A DNA stretch of 64,000 bases from Mesorhizobium sp. M1D.F.Ca.ET.043.01.1.1 (GTDB lineage Bacteria; Pseudomonadota; Alphaproteobacteria; Rhizobiales; Rhizobiaceae), in assembly GCF_003952385.1 (NCBI RefSeq), contig NZ_CP034444.1:5655001-5719000 (forward strand). Reading direction: 5' to 3'. Made by a program: the position numbers and the translations under genes. The notes beneath the pieces were generated by a model. That model ran no database searches. It was not told the DNA's origin and saw nothing but the letters and a program-made list of their open reading frames with translations. Positions 17,232 through 26,165 of the stretch are shown here, piece by piece; position 1 is the first letter of the stretch, and each line of letters opens with the position of its first letter.

Positions 17232-19379
17232 ATGGAACAGTCCTACCTCAGCTCGTCCTGGTATCGGGTCTCCGGCTTGAAGCTCAGGCTGCGCAGTCAC
17301 GCCCGCATCCACAGGGCGATCTTTCGCGGCCAGCTCTGGTATGTGCTGCAAGACAGAACGTCCGGCCGCTTCCACCGGTTCACGCCCGAAACCTGGTTCA
17401 TCATCAGCCTGCTCGATGGCACGCGGACGATCCAGGAGATCTGGGACATGGCCTGCGCGCAACTCGAGGACAAGGTGATGACTCAAGACGAGGTCATCCA
17501 CCTTCTCGGACAACTGCACACGACTGACGTGCTGTTCGGCGACGTGCCCCCCGACATCGGAGAACTCGCCGATCGGGGTAAGAAGCAGCGTGACCGCAAG
17601 CTCATGATGAGCTTCATCAATCCGCTTGCCTTGCGTTTCGGCCTGATCGACCCCGACAAGTTTCTGCAGGCGACCTTGCCGCTGATCAGGCCGCTGTTCT
17701 CCTGGGTCGGGGCGCTCGGCTTCTGCCTCCTGTTCGGCTATGCATTGATGCTTGCCGGCGTGCATTGGAGGGCGCTCACCAAGGACGTTACCGATCGCGT
17801 GCTGTCGGCGGAGAACCTGATCCTGTTGCTCATCGCCTTTCCGATGATCAAGGCGGTGCATGAGCTGGGCCATGCCTATGCGGTAAAGCGGTGGGGCGGC
17901 AGCGTCCATGAAATCGGTGTGATGCTGCTCGTCTTCATGCCGGTGCCTTACGTCGATGCATCCGACAGCCTCGCCTTCCAGAACAAATGGCACAGGGCTA
18001 TTGTCGGCGGTGCGGGAATACTGGTCGAGATCGTACTCGCCGCGCTGGCGCTGATTGTCTGGGTCAACGCGGAGCCTGGGCTGGTTCGGGCCTTCGCCTT
18101 CAACGTGATGCTGATCGGCGGCGTGTCGACGCTTGTCTTCAATGGCAATCCGCTGCTCAAGTTCGACGGCTACTACGTGCTCTCCGACATTATCGAGATT
18201 CCGAACCTCGCCAGTCGCGCCAATGCTTATCTCGGCTATCTGGTTCAGCGCTACGCGTTCCGGATACGCTCGGCCACTTCTCCCGTCACGGCGTCGGGGG
18301 AGGCGGGCTGGCTCTTCTTCTATGGGTTCGCCGCGTTTTTTTACCGGCTTACCATCACGGCGGCGATCGTCACCTTCGTCAGCCGGCAGTTCTTCATAGT
18401 AGGAACGCTTATCGCATTGTGGGCGGTCATACTGATGCTTGGCGTGCCGGTCGCGAAGGGAATGTGGTTCCTGTTGGTCAACCCGGCCCTCCGACACAAT
18501 CGCGGTCGCGCCTTCGGTGTGGTCGCAGGCACGATCGCCGCGCTTGCGGTGGCACTGTTTCTGGTGCCGTTGCCGCATTCAACGATCGCGCAGGGAATCG
18601 TCTGGTTGCCCGGCAACGGCATCGTCAATGTCGGGACCGATGGCGTCGTGAAGGAGATTCTGGCCGCTCCCGACAGCGAGGTGGCGCAGGGCGTGCCCCT
18701 GGTCAGGCTGGAGGATCCGCTGCTTACAGCCAAGGTCGAGTTGCTGACGATCCGCGTCAGGGAACTGAAGGCGAGGCTGGCCAAGCAGGATATAGCCGAT
18801 GAAGCCAATTCCCTCATTGTCAAAGAAGAGCTGCGGCTGGCAGAGGCCGATCTTGCCTTGGCCGCGGACAGGCAGAAATCGCTTACTGTACGCAGCCAGG
18901 CTTCCGGGACCTTCATACTGCCAGGCGCGACCGACCTTGTCGGACGCTTCCTGCATCGCGGCGAGACGGTCGGCTACGTCGCCGAGTTCGACCATCCGCT
19001 GATCCGGGTCGTCGTGCCGGAGGACGAGGCGGATCTGGTGCGCAGCCACACCCGAGATGTCAGCGTGAGACTGGTCGGCGATATGTGGCGGGCCGTTCCG
19101 GCCAGCATGATCCGGGAAGTGCCGGCATTGAGCGACTCGCTGCCGAGCGCCGCCTTGAGCACTGTCGGCGGCGGCACGATCTCGCTTGATCCCACCGATC
19201 CAAAGCAGCGCCGCGTGGTCGCCAATCTCCTCCATCTCGACTTGCGCCTGGATGAGGATCGGACAATTCCGCGCATCGGCAGCCGCGTCTACGTGCGTTT
19301 CTCATACGGGGCGGAACCGCTTGTAGGACGTCTCTATCGAGGCGTCAGGCAGGTATTTCTGCGTGTTTTTCAGATATAA
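17232..19379 (+). CDS. PqqD-like/M50 (site-2 protease family)/HlyD fusion membrane protein
   Basis: 715 residues. Residues 1-105 resemble a PqqD-type winged helix that in other systems binds a peptide leader. A multi-pass membrane part follows with the M50 metalloprotease motif HELGH (210-214) and the second zinc motif NPLLKFDGYY (Asp312). After the last membrane segment (about 430-450) the C-terminal third is a HlyD-like lipoyl/beta-barrel adaptor with a central coiled hairpin (about 500-545). All expected M50 zinc ligands are present, so proteolysis within the membrane is possible. The three-part layout suggests recognition, cleavage and export of a partner, most simply the giant protein upstream; this is inference from position. 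Confidence 0.85.
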   Translation: MEQSYLSSSWYRVSGLKLRLRSHARIHRAIFRGQLWYVLQDRTSGRFHRFTPETWFIISLLDGTRTIQEIWDMACAQLEDKVMTQDEVIHLLGQLHTTDVLFGDVPPDIGELADRGKKQRDRKLMMSFINPLALRFGLIDPDKFLQATLPLIRPLFSWVGALGFCLLFGYALMLAGVHWRALTKDVTDRVLSAENLILLLIAFPMIKAVHELGHAYAVKRWGGSVHEIGVMLLVFMPVPYVDASDSLAFQNKWHRAIVGGAGILVEIVLAALALIVWVNAEPGLVRAFAFNVMLIGGVSTLVFNGNPLLKFDGYYVLSDIIEIPNLASRANAYLGYLVQRYAFRIRSATSPVTASGEAGWLFFYGFAAFFYRLTITAAIVTFVSRQFFIVGTLIALWAVILMLGVPVAKGMWFLLVNPALRHNRGRAFGVVAGTIAALAVALFLVPLPHSTIAQGIVWLPGNGIVNVGTDGVVKEILAAPDSEVAQGVPLVRLEDPLLTAKVELLTIRVRELKARLAKQDIADEANSLIVKEELRLAEADLALAADRQKSLTVRSQASGTFILPGATDLVGRFLHRGETVGYVAEFDHPLIRVVVPEDEADLVRSHTRDVSVRLVGDMWRAVPASMIREVPALSDSLPSAALSTVGGGTISLDPTDPKQRRVVANLLHLDLRLDEDRTIPRIGSRVYVRFSYGAEPLVGRLYRGVRQVFLRVFQI

Positions 19380-19805
19380 ATTTAGGAAAGTCGTATATAA
19401 TTCAGGTTTAATAAGCGGTGCGCTGAAGTTGTTGTGATATTTCTCGGATGACGATGCGGCTATGCGGCTCGTCGGAGCAATCCTGCTCGCGCATAACGGT
19501 AAATAATCAGTATAGCCGGCTACATATTTGCTCGAGAAACGGTCAGGAAGCTGAACTATGGTCCCTTTTGTCGAGAAGACCTTTGTCTGATAGCGTTACG
19601 ACCAATGACTACAAAATACGTCGCTGCTTTGGTTGCGATCCACGTGTCAATAATTAATCATATTCTTTCAAAAATCTGACTGGACATTAAAGCCATGACG
19701 GTGTTCTCTGCTCATTAGGGGGAAGCCGGCGGCGGAAATAAGTAAATCTCATTTTAGGCTGCAGATGGCGTCAGGATTCTCCTTGGATTAACAAGGGAGT
19801 GTTTC
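19380..19805 (+). other. AT-rich intergenic region, 426 bp, before sapC-like gene
   Basis: Clearly more AT-rich than the flanking genes. No convincing gene: the longest open stretch (19448-19657) has no ribosome-binding site and an unlikely composition. The right end holds the ribosome-binding site of the next gene (AAGGGAG, 19793-19799). A promoter for the SapC/SecA/adaptor genes is likely here, but no clear -35/-10 pair stands out. Confidence 0.5.
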
Positions 19806-20636
19806 ATGACCACGCAATTGCTTTTCTATCAGAATGCAACGCCGGTCAGTGCCGAGCGCCACAAGGACCTCGCCGTGAAGGCAGGGGTAAGCTATCGTTT
19901 CGCCAGCAGCGTCAATTCCGTACCGCTCACCGCCGTCGAGTTTGCCCAGGCAGCGGCTGAGTATCCGATTGTCTTCGCCGGCGCCGACGATTCGGTCATG
20001 CCTGTCGTGGTGCTCGGTGCCCAGCAAACCGAGAACCTGTTCATCAACGACGAGGGTGCCTGGCAAGGTAAATACATACCGGCCTTCGTCCGCCGCTATC
20101 CTTTCGTCTTCTCCACCGACAAGTCAGGCAAGACGTTCATCCTGCACATCGATGAGAGCTTCGAAGGCTGCAACCGGGAAGGGCGCGGAGAGCGCCTGTT
20201 CGACAATGACGGCCAGCAGACGCAATATCTGAAGAGCATTCTGAATTTCCTCCAAGACTACCAAGGGCGCTTCCAGCGGACCAAGGAGTATTGCGACAGG
20301 TTGAAAGCGCTCGACCTTCTGCAGCCCATGCAAGCCCAGTTCAACCTCAACAGCGGCGAGCGACGGTCGCTTTCGGGCTTCATGACGGTTAACCGGGAAA
20401 AGCTGAAGGCGTTGCCCGATGCAGATCTGCTCGCCATGTTCCGCAACGACGAACTCGAGTGCACGTATCTGCATCTCCATTCGCTTCGCCATTTCGGCGA
20501 CATGATCGAGCGTATCGCTACGAGGGGTGCGGCGCCCGAAATCGCGGCCGAGCCCATCGAAATAAGCAAGGAGGCATCACGGCATCCGTCCAGGACGGCT
20601 GGCCGCAACGCCAAGGTCGAGGAAGCCTCGGCATAG
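19806..20636 (+). CDS. SapC family protein
   Basis: 276 residues, matching the SapC family as named for an S-layer-associated gene of Campylobacter. Visible family features: the N-terminal half with PLTAVEFAQAAAEYPIVF, the central LGAQQTENLFINDEGAWQGKYIPAFVRRYPF, and DNDGQQTQYLKSILNFL; after residue 165 come the GFMTVNREKLKALPDADL and LHLHSLRHFGDMIERI blocks. There is no signal peptide or membrane segment, so it is probably cytosolic. Biochemical function is not established. SapC genes often sit beside large surface proteins and their exporters, which fits this place. ATG 19806 is preceded by AAGGGAG at a good distance. 97 bases separate it from the SecA-like gene. Confidence 0.85.
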   Translation: MTTQLLFYQNATPVSAERHKDLAVKAGVSYRFASSVNSVPLTAVEFAQAAAEYPIVFAGADDSVMPVVVLGAQQTENLFINDEGAWQGKYIPAFVRRYPFVFSTDKSGKTFILHIDESFEGCNREGRGERLFDNDGQQTQYLKSILNFLQDYQGRFQRTKEYCDRLKALDLLQPMQAQFNLNSGERRSLSGFMTVNREKLKALPDADLLAMFRNDELECTYLHLHSLRHFGDMIERIATRGAAPEIAAEPIEISKEASRHPSRTAGRNAKVEEASA

Positions 20637-20733
20637 CCTGCTGCCATGCGAATACGAAATTGCCGATCGCCACGGAGCGGGGGAGCAGACACCGCTCCCG
20701 GGGGCAGTTGCTCAGCTTGCGGAGTAAAGTCGG

Positions 20734-22788
20734 GTGAGCGAGCAAGCGCAAATGTGGTCACTGCCGGCTCTTGAACGGAATGCGGAACGGGCGGACCCGA
20801 AACAGCACTGGCTGGATCCAATCGAGGCGGTCGCCACGGCCGCCCCGAGCGCGCTTCTTAGGCGGCTGTGGCGATCGCGGATCGGAAGGTTGGTCGGCGG
20901 CGTTGCCGCGCTAGAGCCGGAACTCAAGCTGGCGTCGGATGCTCGTCTGGCGGGGCGTGCTCGCGAGATCCGGGCCACGATGCGTCGGGACGGGCTGGAC
21001 GAGCAGCTTGTCGTTGCCCTCTTTGCGCTGGTGAGGGAGGTTTCCCGCAGAACCGTCGGGCTGCGGCACCACGACGTCCAGGTTCTCGCGGGTCTTTCAA
21101 TGATCGGGGGAGCCGTCGTCGAGATGGACACGGGCGAAGGCAAAACGGTGACTGTCGCCTTGCCGGCGGCGGCGGCCGCCTTTGCCGGGATGCCTGTGCA
21201 TGTTGTGACGGTGAACGAATATCTCGCTGAGCGCGATCATAGGGCGTTGTCGCCGATCTTCAGTTTTCTGGGCCTTTCCACCGGCGTCGTCACCAACGGG
21301 CTGTCGCCAGCGGAGAAGGTTGCCGTTTATGCCCGCGACATCGTCTACGCCAGCAACAAGGACATCGCGTTTGACTATCTGCGCGATCGCATCGCGCTCG
21401 GTATCCGGCCGAATTTCCTCCGTACGAGGCTCAGAGAATTCGCTGGCGATGCTGATGCCAGCCAGCGTGTGGCAATGCGCGGGCTGCATTTCGCCATCGT
21501 CGACGAGGCCGACAGCGTGCTCGTCGACGAAGCGCGCACCCCGCTGATCATCTCAAGGGAGACCGATGTCAGCGAGGAACGGGAGTGGGCGCAACAGGCC
21601 TTCCGGATGATTGAGGACCTAGAGCCGGACCTCCACTACAGAATGCGGGCCGAGGAGCGGCGGATCGAGCTGACCGATGCCGGACGAGCTTGCCTCGAGG
21701 ACAAAGGTCGGGCCGTGGGCGGCATCTGGCTCAATCGCATCCGGCGCGAGGAAGGAGCCCGCCAGGCGCTGTCGGCCACGCACATCTTCCGGAAAGGCGA
21801 ACACTATCTCGTCCAGGACGGCAAGGTGCAGATCGTCGATGAATACACCGGCAGGATCATGCCCGACCGGTCCTGGAGCGACGGGCTGCACCAACTGATC
21901 GAATTCAAGGAGGCATGCGAGACGACGAGCCGGAAGCTGCCGATGGCTCGCATGACCTATCAACGCTTCTTTCGGCGCTATCTTACGCTGTGCGGCATGA
22001 CCGGGACCGCGCGTGAAGTAACGAGTGAACTGTGGTCGGTCTATCGGCTCGGCGTCGTTCGCATTCCGCCGAACGTGCCATCGAAGCGTCGAGATCTCGG
22101 CGCCACCATCTGCGCCAATCAGGACGAGAAGTGGCGCCGCATCGTCGAACGCGTGAGGGCGTTACACTCCAGCGGCCGGCCGGTGCTGATCGGCACGCGC
22201 TCGGTGCTCGCCTCCAATCAGCTCAGCCGGTCCCTCATGGAGGCAGGGCTCGAGCACGAAGTGCTCAACGCGGAGAACGTCGCGCGCGAGGCCGGCATCA
22301 TCGCCGAGGCTGGACGCCGCGGCCGCATCACCGTGGCCACCAATATGGCTGGCCGCGGCGTCGATATCGCCGTCGACCCCGATCTTCTCGACGATGGCGG
22401 CCTCCATGTCATATTGAGCGAATTGCATGATGCGGGTCGCATAGACCGCCAGATGCAAGGGCGAACCGCAAGGCGCGGCGAGCCGGGTACAACTGAGACG
22501 GTGCTTTCCATGGAGGACCCGCTGCTCGAACTCTTGCCGGCGCGCCTGCCACGATCGCCGCAATTCGGTCGGGTGCTCTTTCATCTGGCTCAGCGTCGCG
22601 CCGAGCGCGCTCACAGGCGGGACCGCAGGAATCTGCTCGCGCAGGACGGGCGGCTGGGTGTGCTCCTGGCATTCTCGGGGGGAAAGAGTGATGTCAGCAA
22701 GGTCGTCGGTTCGGCGAGTGAGGCTCACCGCGGCGAAGGCTCCTCACCCCCGGCGATCTTCCGACAGCGAAGGAATGGAACCCCGTAG
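20734..22788 (+). CDS. SecA-like accessory preprotein translocase ATPase
   Basis: 684 residues against about 900 for housekeeping SecA. Visible: Walker A TGEGKT (133-138) in place of the usual KTGEGKT; DEAD box at 257-260 followed by the SecA-specific SVLVDEARTPLIIS; preprotein-binding region (about 265-390); the NBD2 motif NMAGRGVDI and the arginine-finger motif QGRTARRGEPG. The C-terminus stops soon after the helical scaffold start and lacks the zinc-finger tail that binds SecB and membrane. All ATPase motifs are present, so it is probably an active motor specialised for few substrates; the giant protein or the exporter parts are the obvious candidates (inference). It starts with GTG and overlaps the next gene. 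Confidence 0.85.
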   Translation: MSEQAQMWSLPALERNAERADPKQHWLDPIEAVATAAPSALLRRLWRSRIGRLVGGVAALEPELKLASDARLAGRAREIRATMRRDGLDEQLVVALFALVREVSRRTVGLRHHDVQVLAGLSMIGGAVVEMDTGEGKTVTVALPAAAAAFAGMPVHVVTVNEYLAERDHRALSPIFSFLGLSTGVVTNGLSPAEKVAVYARDIVYASNKDIAFDYLRDRIALGIRPNFLRTRLREFAGDADASQRVAMRGLHFAIVDEADSVLVDEARTPLIISRETDVSEEREWAQQAFRMIEDLEPDLHYRMRAEERRIELTDAGRACLEDKGRAVGGIWLNRIRREEGARQALSATHIFRKGEHYLVQDGKVQIVDEYTGRIMPDRSWSDGLHQLIEFKEACETTSRKLPMARMTYQRFFRRYLTLCGMTGTAREVTSELWSVYRLGVVRIPPNVPSKRRDLGATICANQDEKWRRIVERVRALHSSGRPVLIGTRSVLASNQLSRSLMEAGLEHEVLNAENVAREAGIIAEAGRRGRITVATNMAGRGVDIAVDPDLLDDGGLHVILSELHDAGRIDRQMQGRTARRGEPGTTETVLSMEDPLLELLPARLPRSPQFGRVLFHLAQRRAERAHRRDRRNLLAQDGRLGVLLAFSGGKSDVSKVVGSASEAHRGEGSSPPAIFRQRRNGTP

Positions 22789-23611
22789 ATTGGCTCGGGC
22801 AGTGGCGTGGCGGTTGGCCGCCGGGCTGATCTTCGGGATTTCGGCCGCGGCTTCGGCGGCGGCCGAATCGTTCGACTGCGTCATTGATCCCGCAATCGTC
22901 GTCAAGGTCGGCAGCCAGGTTCCGGGCCTGCTCGATTCCGTCATTATCGACCGCGGCGACAGGGTCACCGCCGGTGAGGCGATCGCGACGCTCTCGTCGA
23001 AAGTGGAGTCGGCGACGGTAGCGCTGATGACGGTTCAGGCAGGGAGCACAAGCGAGATCGAGGCGCAAAGGGCGCGCCTGGATCTTGCGCAAAACAAGCT
23101 GGCGCGTGTCGAGGAACTGGTGAAGCGCAACATATCGGCGAAGAGCGACCTGGATGCCGCGATTGCGGAGGCGGAGGTGGTGAAACGGGAGTTGGCGCTC
23201 GCGGAGATGCGCAAGCGCGCTGCGGAACTGGAACTCAACCGGGCGCAGGCCGTGCTCGAACAGAAGACCATCCGCAGCCCGATCACCGGCGTCGTGATCC
23301 AACGGTCGCTCTCCAAGGGCGAATATCTCGATCAGGACGGACAACTCGCCACCATCGCCCAGCTCGACCCTCTGTTTGTCGAGTCCTTCCTCCCTGTGAG
23401 CAAGTTCGGCAGCATCAAGGTTGGCATGCCGGCAATCGTCAAGCCTAACGAACCGATCACTGGCACCTATGAGGGGACCGTCAAGGTCGTGGATTCGGTG
23501 TTCGATGCCGCCTCCAGCACGTTCGGTGTGCGTGTGGAGCTTTCCAATACCGGCCAAAAGCTCCCCGCCGGCCATCGCTGCAGGGTTTCCTTCGACCGCA
23601 CGACGGATTGA
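22775..23611 (+). CDS. Small periplasmic adaptor (RND/HlyD membrane fusion type)
   Basis: 278 residues from ATG 22775: a signal peptide (AVAWRLAAGLIFGISAAASAAA, with likely cleavage near residue 28), then a lipoyl half (VPGLLDSVIIDRGDRVTAGE), a coiled hairpin (about residues 85-155), the second lipoyl half (RSPITGVVIQRSLSKGEYLD) and a beta-barrel. The membrane-proximal domain is short, so the protein is compact. It overlaps the SecA-like gene by 14 bases. An alternative ATG at 22691 has a better ribosome-binding site (GGGGGAAAG) but adds 28 residues ahead of the signal peptide. It is the third adaptor-type protein in this operon, which suggests a multi-part envelope conduit. Confidence 0.8.
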   Translation: MEPRRLARAVAWRLAAGLIFGISAAASAAAESFDCVIDPAIVVKVGSQVPGLLDSVIIDRGDRVTAGEAIATLSSKVESATVALMTVQAGSTSEIEAQRARLDLAQNKLARVEELVKRNISAKSDLDAAIAEAEVVKRELALAEMRKRAAELELNRAQAVLEQKTIRSPITGVVIQRSLSKGEYLDQDGQLATIAQLDPLFVESFLPVSKFGSIKVGMPAIVKPNEPITGTYEGTVKVVDSVFDAASSTFGVRVELSNTGQKLPAGHRCRVSFDRTTD

Positions 23612-23911
23612 ATGCCGACTTCAGCCGAGAACTGGTGCTGGATTGACCCCCTTGCGGGTTTCAGAAAAACTTGGCCGAGCGCAGCGCCTGCGTTGGAGAG
23701 CTGCGACGCCATGCTTGGTGCTTTCAAAGCTACGCCTGCTCCAACGGAAGCAGGTGCAATGATACCTACCTCGCCAGCAGCGACTTCCGTTGAGAATATT
23801 GTTAGGTTAGGAAAGTTGATGTAGGCCGCCGTAGCAGCTTCCGGACCAACAAATGGTGCTGCAAGCCCAAGCGTAATCCCTCCGACAGCATCGAGAGTAC
23901 CAGCGGGCGGC
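23612..23911. other. Intergenic region with no supported gene
   Basis: About 300 bases between the adaptor stop and the LysR stop. The - strand is open in one frame from about 23,930 through this stretch into the adaptor gene, but there is no start with a ribosome-binding site and no recognisable family. The composition is less GC-rich than the flanks. It may be the remnant of a lost gene. Confidence 0.4.
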
Positions 23912-24781
23912 TCATCGGTTCGGCGTCTCGCCGCGAAACAGCGGCTGGTGCGCCCGCATCAAGGCGGCAATCCGGTCGGCGATTTTTCGTACCGGCGGAG
24001 AGTGGCGTTCCTCGTGATGGGTAACGACCCATTGGTCGGTTTCGAGTTCGGGGATAGGCCGAGCGACGCGAACCAGCCGCGGATCGCTATCACCGACAAA
24101 ACACGGAAAGATCGAAAGGCCGGCGCCGGCGGCCACCAGTTCGCGCACCGAATGGATGTTGTTGCCACGCACGGCGATGCGGTCGCCGTGATGGGCTTGC
24201 AGCCAGCGTGCCGAGGCAATGTTTGCCCCTTCTCCGGTGACGCCGACGAACAAGCCGGCGGCGATGCCGTTGATCAGGTTGCGTCCGGAATAGATGGCGT
24301 AGGCGACCTTGCCGCTCTGACGGGCGGCCAGCCACTGCTCGGTAGGACGCTCGCTGCGGATGCCGATGTCGGCGGCACGGCGACCGATGTCTACCCGGTC
24401 GGTGGTGGTGACGAGCTCCACCCTTATGCCGTCATCGACCGTCCAGATCTCGCCGATGTGGGTGGAAACGAATGCCGAGGTCCATGGCCCGGCCGAGACG
24501 CGGACAATGCGGTCGGGCAAGCTTCCTTCGCGCCAGCGGGTCAGCGACTGCATTGCCGCCTCGACGTCTTCGGCGCGCCGCAGCAATTCTTCACCGACCG
24601 GCGTCAGTCCGTAGCCGGTCTGCCGACGCACGAACAGCGGTTCGCCGATCTGCTTTTCGAGCGCGGTGACGTGTCGTCCAAGAGTGGCTGCGCTGAGGCC
24701 TGTGGTTCTCGTCGCTGCGCTCAAACCACCCAGCCGCGCGACATCGAGAAACAGCTTCAGATCGTCCCAGCCGATATCCAT
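23912..24781 (-). CDS. LysR-type transcriptional regulator
   Basis: 289 residues. The N-terminal winged helix-turn-helix is typical (WDDLKLFLDVARLGGLSAAT, then LSAATLGRHVTALEKQIGEPLF, about residues 5-52), followed by the linker helix and an effector-binding domain with two alpha/beta subdomains to the end. It belongs to the LysR branch with short effector domains seen often in rhizobia. It is divergent from the DUF1127 gene and aldo/keto reductase, which are plausible targets because LysR regulators commonly control the divergent neighbour. The inducer cannot be told from sequence. Confidence 0.9.
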   Translation of the reverse strand: MDIGWDDLKLFLDVARLGGLSAATRTTGLSAATLGRHVTALEKQIGEPLFVRRQTGYGLTPVGEELLRRAEDVEAAMQSLTRWREGSLPDRIVRVSAGPWTSAFVSTHIGEIWTVDDGIRVELVTTTDRVDIGRRAADIGIRSERPTEQWLAARQSGKVAYAIYSGRNLINGIAAGLFVGVTGEGANIASARWLQAHHGDRIAVRGNNIHSVRELVAAGAGLSIFPCFVGDSDPRLVRVARPIPELETDQWVVTHHEERHSPPVRKIADRIAALMRAHQPLFRGETPNR

Positions 24782-24797
24782 TTTTCAGAAATGAAAA
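24782..24797. promoter_or_regulatory. Inverted repeat before the LysR start (candidate operator)
   Basis: TTTTCA-GAAA-TGAAAA is a perfect 6-base inverted repeat that begins one base upstream of the LysR ATG. Its position suits autorepression. It does not show the longer T-N11-A palindrome spacing with GC arms, so support is limited. Confidence 0.3.
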
Positions 24798-25012
24798 GCT
24801 CCTTGCGACCGTGGGTATAGCGCCAAGGGGTATCATGCGCAAGTATGCAGGCATTGGAAGCGTTGGACAATCCTGCTTGCCGCGATAGCGACAAGCGCCC
24901 AGGCTGGCCAAGAAGCCGGCACAATCTTTTCGGTCGCGGGTGCGCTTGCGCGGATGCTTTGCGCGTTCGACCAACCCAAGCGCGAGCACTCTGCGTGCCA
25001 AAGGAGACGATC

Positions 25013-25168
25013 ATGCTGCATGAACTTCGACACCGTTTCGCCCGCTGGGTTGCCTATCGCCAGACGCTTGCGAGCTTGAGGCGGGTCTCGGACAGCACAT
25101 TGGCGGATGCCGGCATTTCTCGCGAAGAGATCCGCGAGCGTGCCCGCCACGCCAGCCTGCGTCGTTGA
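25013..25168 (+). CDS. DUF1127 family small protein
   Basis: 51 residues. The pattern F-x-R-W-x-x-Y-R-x-T-L-x-x-L-x-x-(V/L)-S-D-x-x-L-A-D-x-G-I-S-R-x-x-I fits DUF1127 (YjiS-like), an Arg-rich short protein family of alphaproteobacteria. Some members bind RNA or affect phosphate and carbon metabolism and stress growth, but no role can be given here. The start is fixed by a strong ribosome-binding site (AAGGAG, 25001-25006) ahead of ATG 25013. It ends 16 bases before the aldo/keto reductase start and is probably cotranscribed with it. Confidence 0.85.
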   Translation: MLHELRHRFARWVAYRQTLASLRRVSDSTLADAGISREEIRERARHASLRR

Positions 25169-25184
25169 GATCACGGAGGCGGGC

Positions 25185-26165
25185 ATGCAGATGAAGCTTT
25201 GGGATGGTCGCTCGGTACCGCGCATCGGGATCGGCACCTGGGCGGCGGGGGGCGCCGCACGCTGGCGTGACACGGCGACCTTTTACGGCGAGGTCGACGA
25301 CATCAGGTCGCAAACTGCGCTGGCCATGGCCTATGACATCGGCGCGCGGGTGTTCGACACGGCTGCCGCCTATGGCGCCGGCAATGCCGAGCTGATCCTC
25401 GGGCGGGCGTTGAAGGGCAAGGACGAAGCCGTCATCATCACCAAGGTCGGCTATTTCGGCGATCCCGAAACGCGCAAGATCGCTCCCGAGGATGCCTCGG
25501 CTGCCGCGATCCGGGCATCGATCGACAATTCGCGGCAGCGCCTGCAGCGCGATTGCATCGACGTCGCGCTGCTGCATATCAACGAGTATCCGATCGAGCG
25601 AGCCGGCGAGGTGTTCGATACGCTCGGCCTGCTGCAGCAGGAGGGCAAGATCGGCGGCTTCGGCTGGAGCACCGATCATCCCGAACGGCTCGCCGCCTAT
25701 GCGCCGCGCGTGGGTTTCATCGCCGTGGAGAACGACTTCAATGTGTTTACCCCGGCCAACGAGCTGATGGCCGTTGCGGCGCGCGAGAACCTCGTCTCGT
25801 TCAGCCGGCTGCCACTTGCAATGGGGCTGCTCACCGGCAAATACACGCCGGGCTTGAAGGTGCCGGCAAATGACGTGCGCGGTGGGAACGCCGAATGGAT
25901 GGTTTTCTTCAGGGATGGCGCCGCCAACCCGCACTATCTGTCAAGGCTCGAGGCAATCCGCGACCTGCTCACCTCGGGCGGACGCACGCTTGCGCAAGGC
26001 GCGCTCGGCTGGATCCTCGCCAAGTCGGCGATCGCCTTGCCGATCCCCGGCTTTACGCGGCCCGAGCAGGTCGAGGACAATCTCGGTGTGCTGGAAAAAG
26101 GGCCGCTGCCGGCAGCGGTGATGGCTGAGATCGACGGCGTGCTGAATATTGCCGAGACCGCCTAA
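25185..26165 (+). CDS. Aldo/keto reductase
   Basis: 326 residues from ATG 25185, chosen because GGAGG lies just upstream. The (beta/alpha)8 barrel features are visible: the start strand RIGIGTWAAGG, the catalytic-type motif FDTAAAYGAGNAELILGRAL with Asp and Tyr, the Lys strand EAVIITKVGYF, and the active-site His region (ALLHINEYP, where His is followed by Ile-Asn). The NADPH-binding end IPIPGFTRPEQVEDNL is in place (read here as ALPIPGFTRPEQVEDNL). The likely activity is NADPH-dependent carbonyl reduction; the substrate is unknown. The stop overlaps the ATG of a following pseudogene fragment (TAATG). Confidence 0.9.
   Translation: MQMKLWDGRSVPRIGIGTWAAGGAARWRDTATFYGEVDDIRSQTALAMAYDIGARVFDTAAAYGAGNAELILGRALKGKDEAVIITKVGYFGDPETRKIAPEDASAAAIRASIDNSRQRLQRDCIDVALLHINEYPIERAGEVFDTLGLLQQEGKIGGFGWSTDHPERLAAYAPRVGFIAVENDFNVFTPANELMAVAARENLVSFSRLPLAMGLLTGKYTPGLKVPANDVRGGNAEWMVFFRDGAANPHYLSRLEAIRDLLTSGGRTLAQGALGWILAKSAIALPIPGFTRPEQVEDNLGVLEKGPLPAAVMAEIDGVLNIAETA

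Noticed and set aside
15381..18578. 1,065-codon open frame on the - strand
   Set aside because: It lies opposite two well-supported HlyD-type genes and has no family features.
19448..19657. 70-codon + strand frame in the AT-rich gap
   Set aside because: No ribosome-binding site, unusual composition and no similarity.
23467..23930. Open - strand stretch with readable, less GC-rich sequence
   Set aside because: Overlaps the adaptor gene's 3' end, has no supported start and no recognised family; described only as possible remnant.
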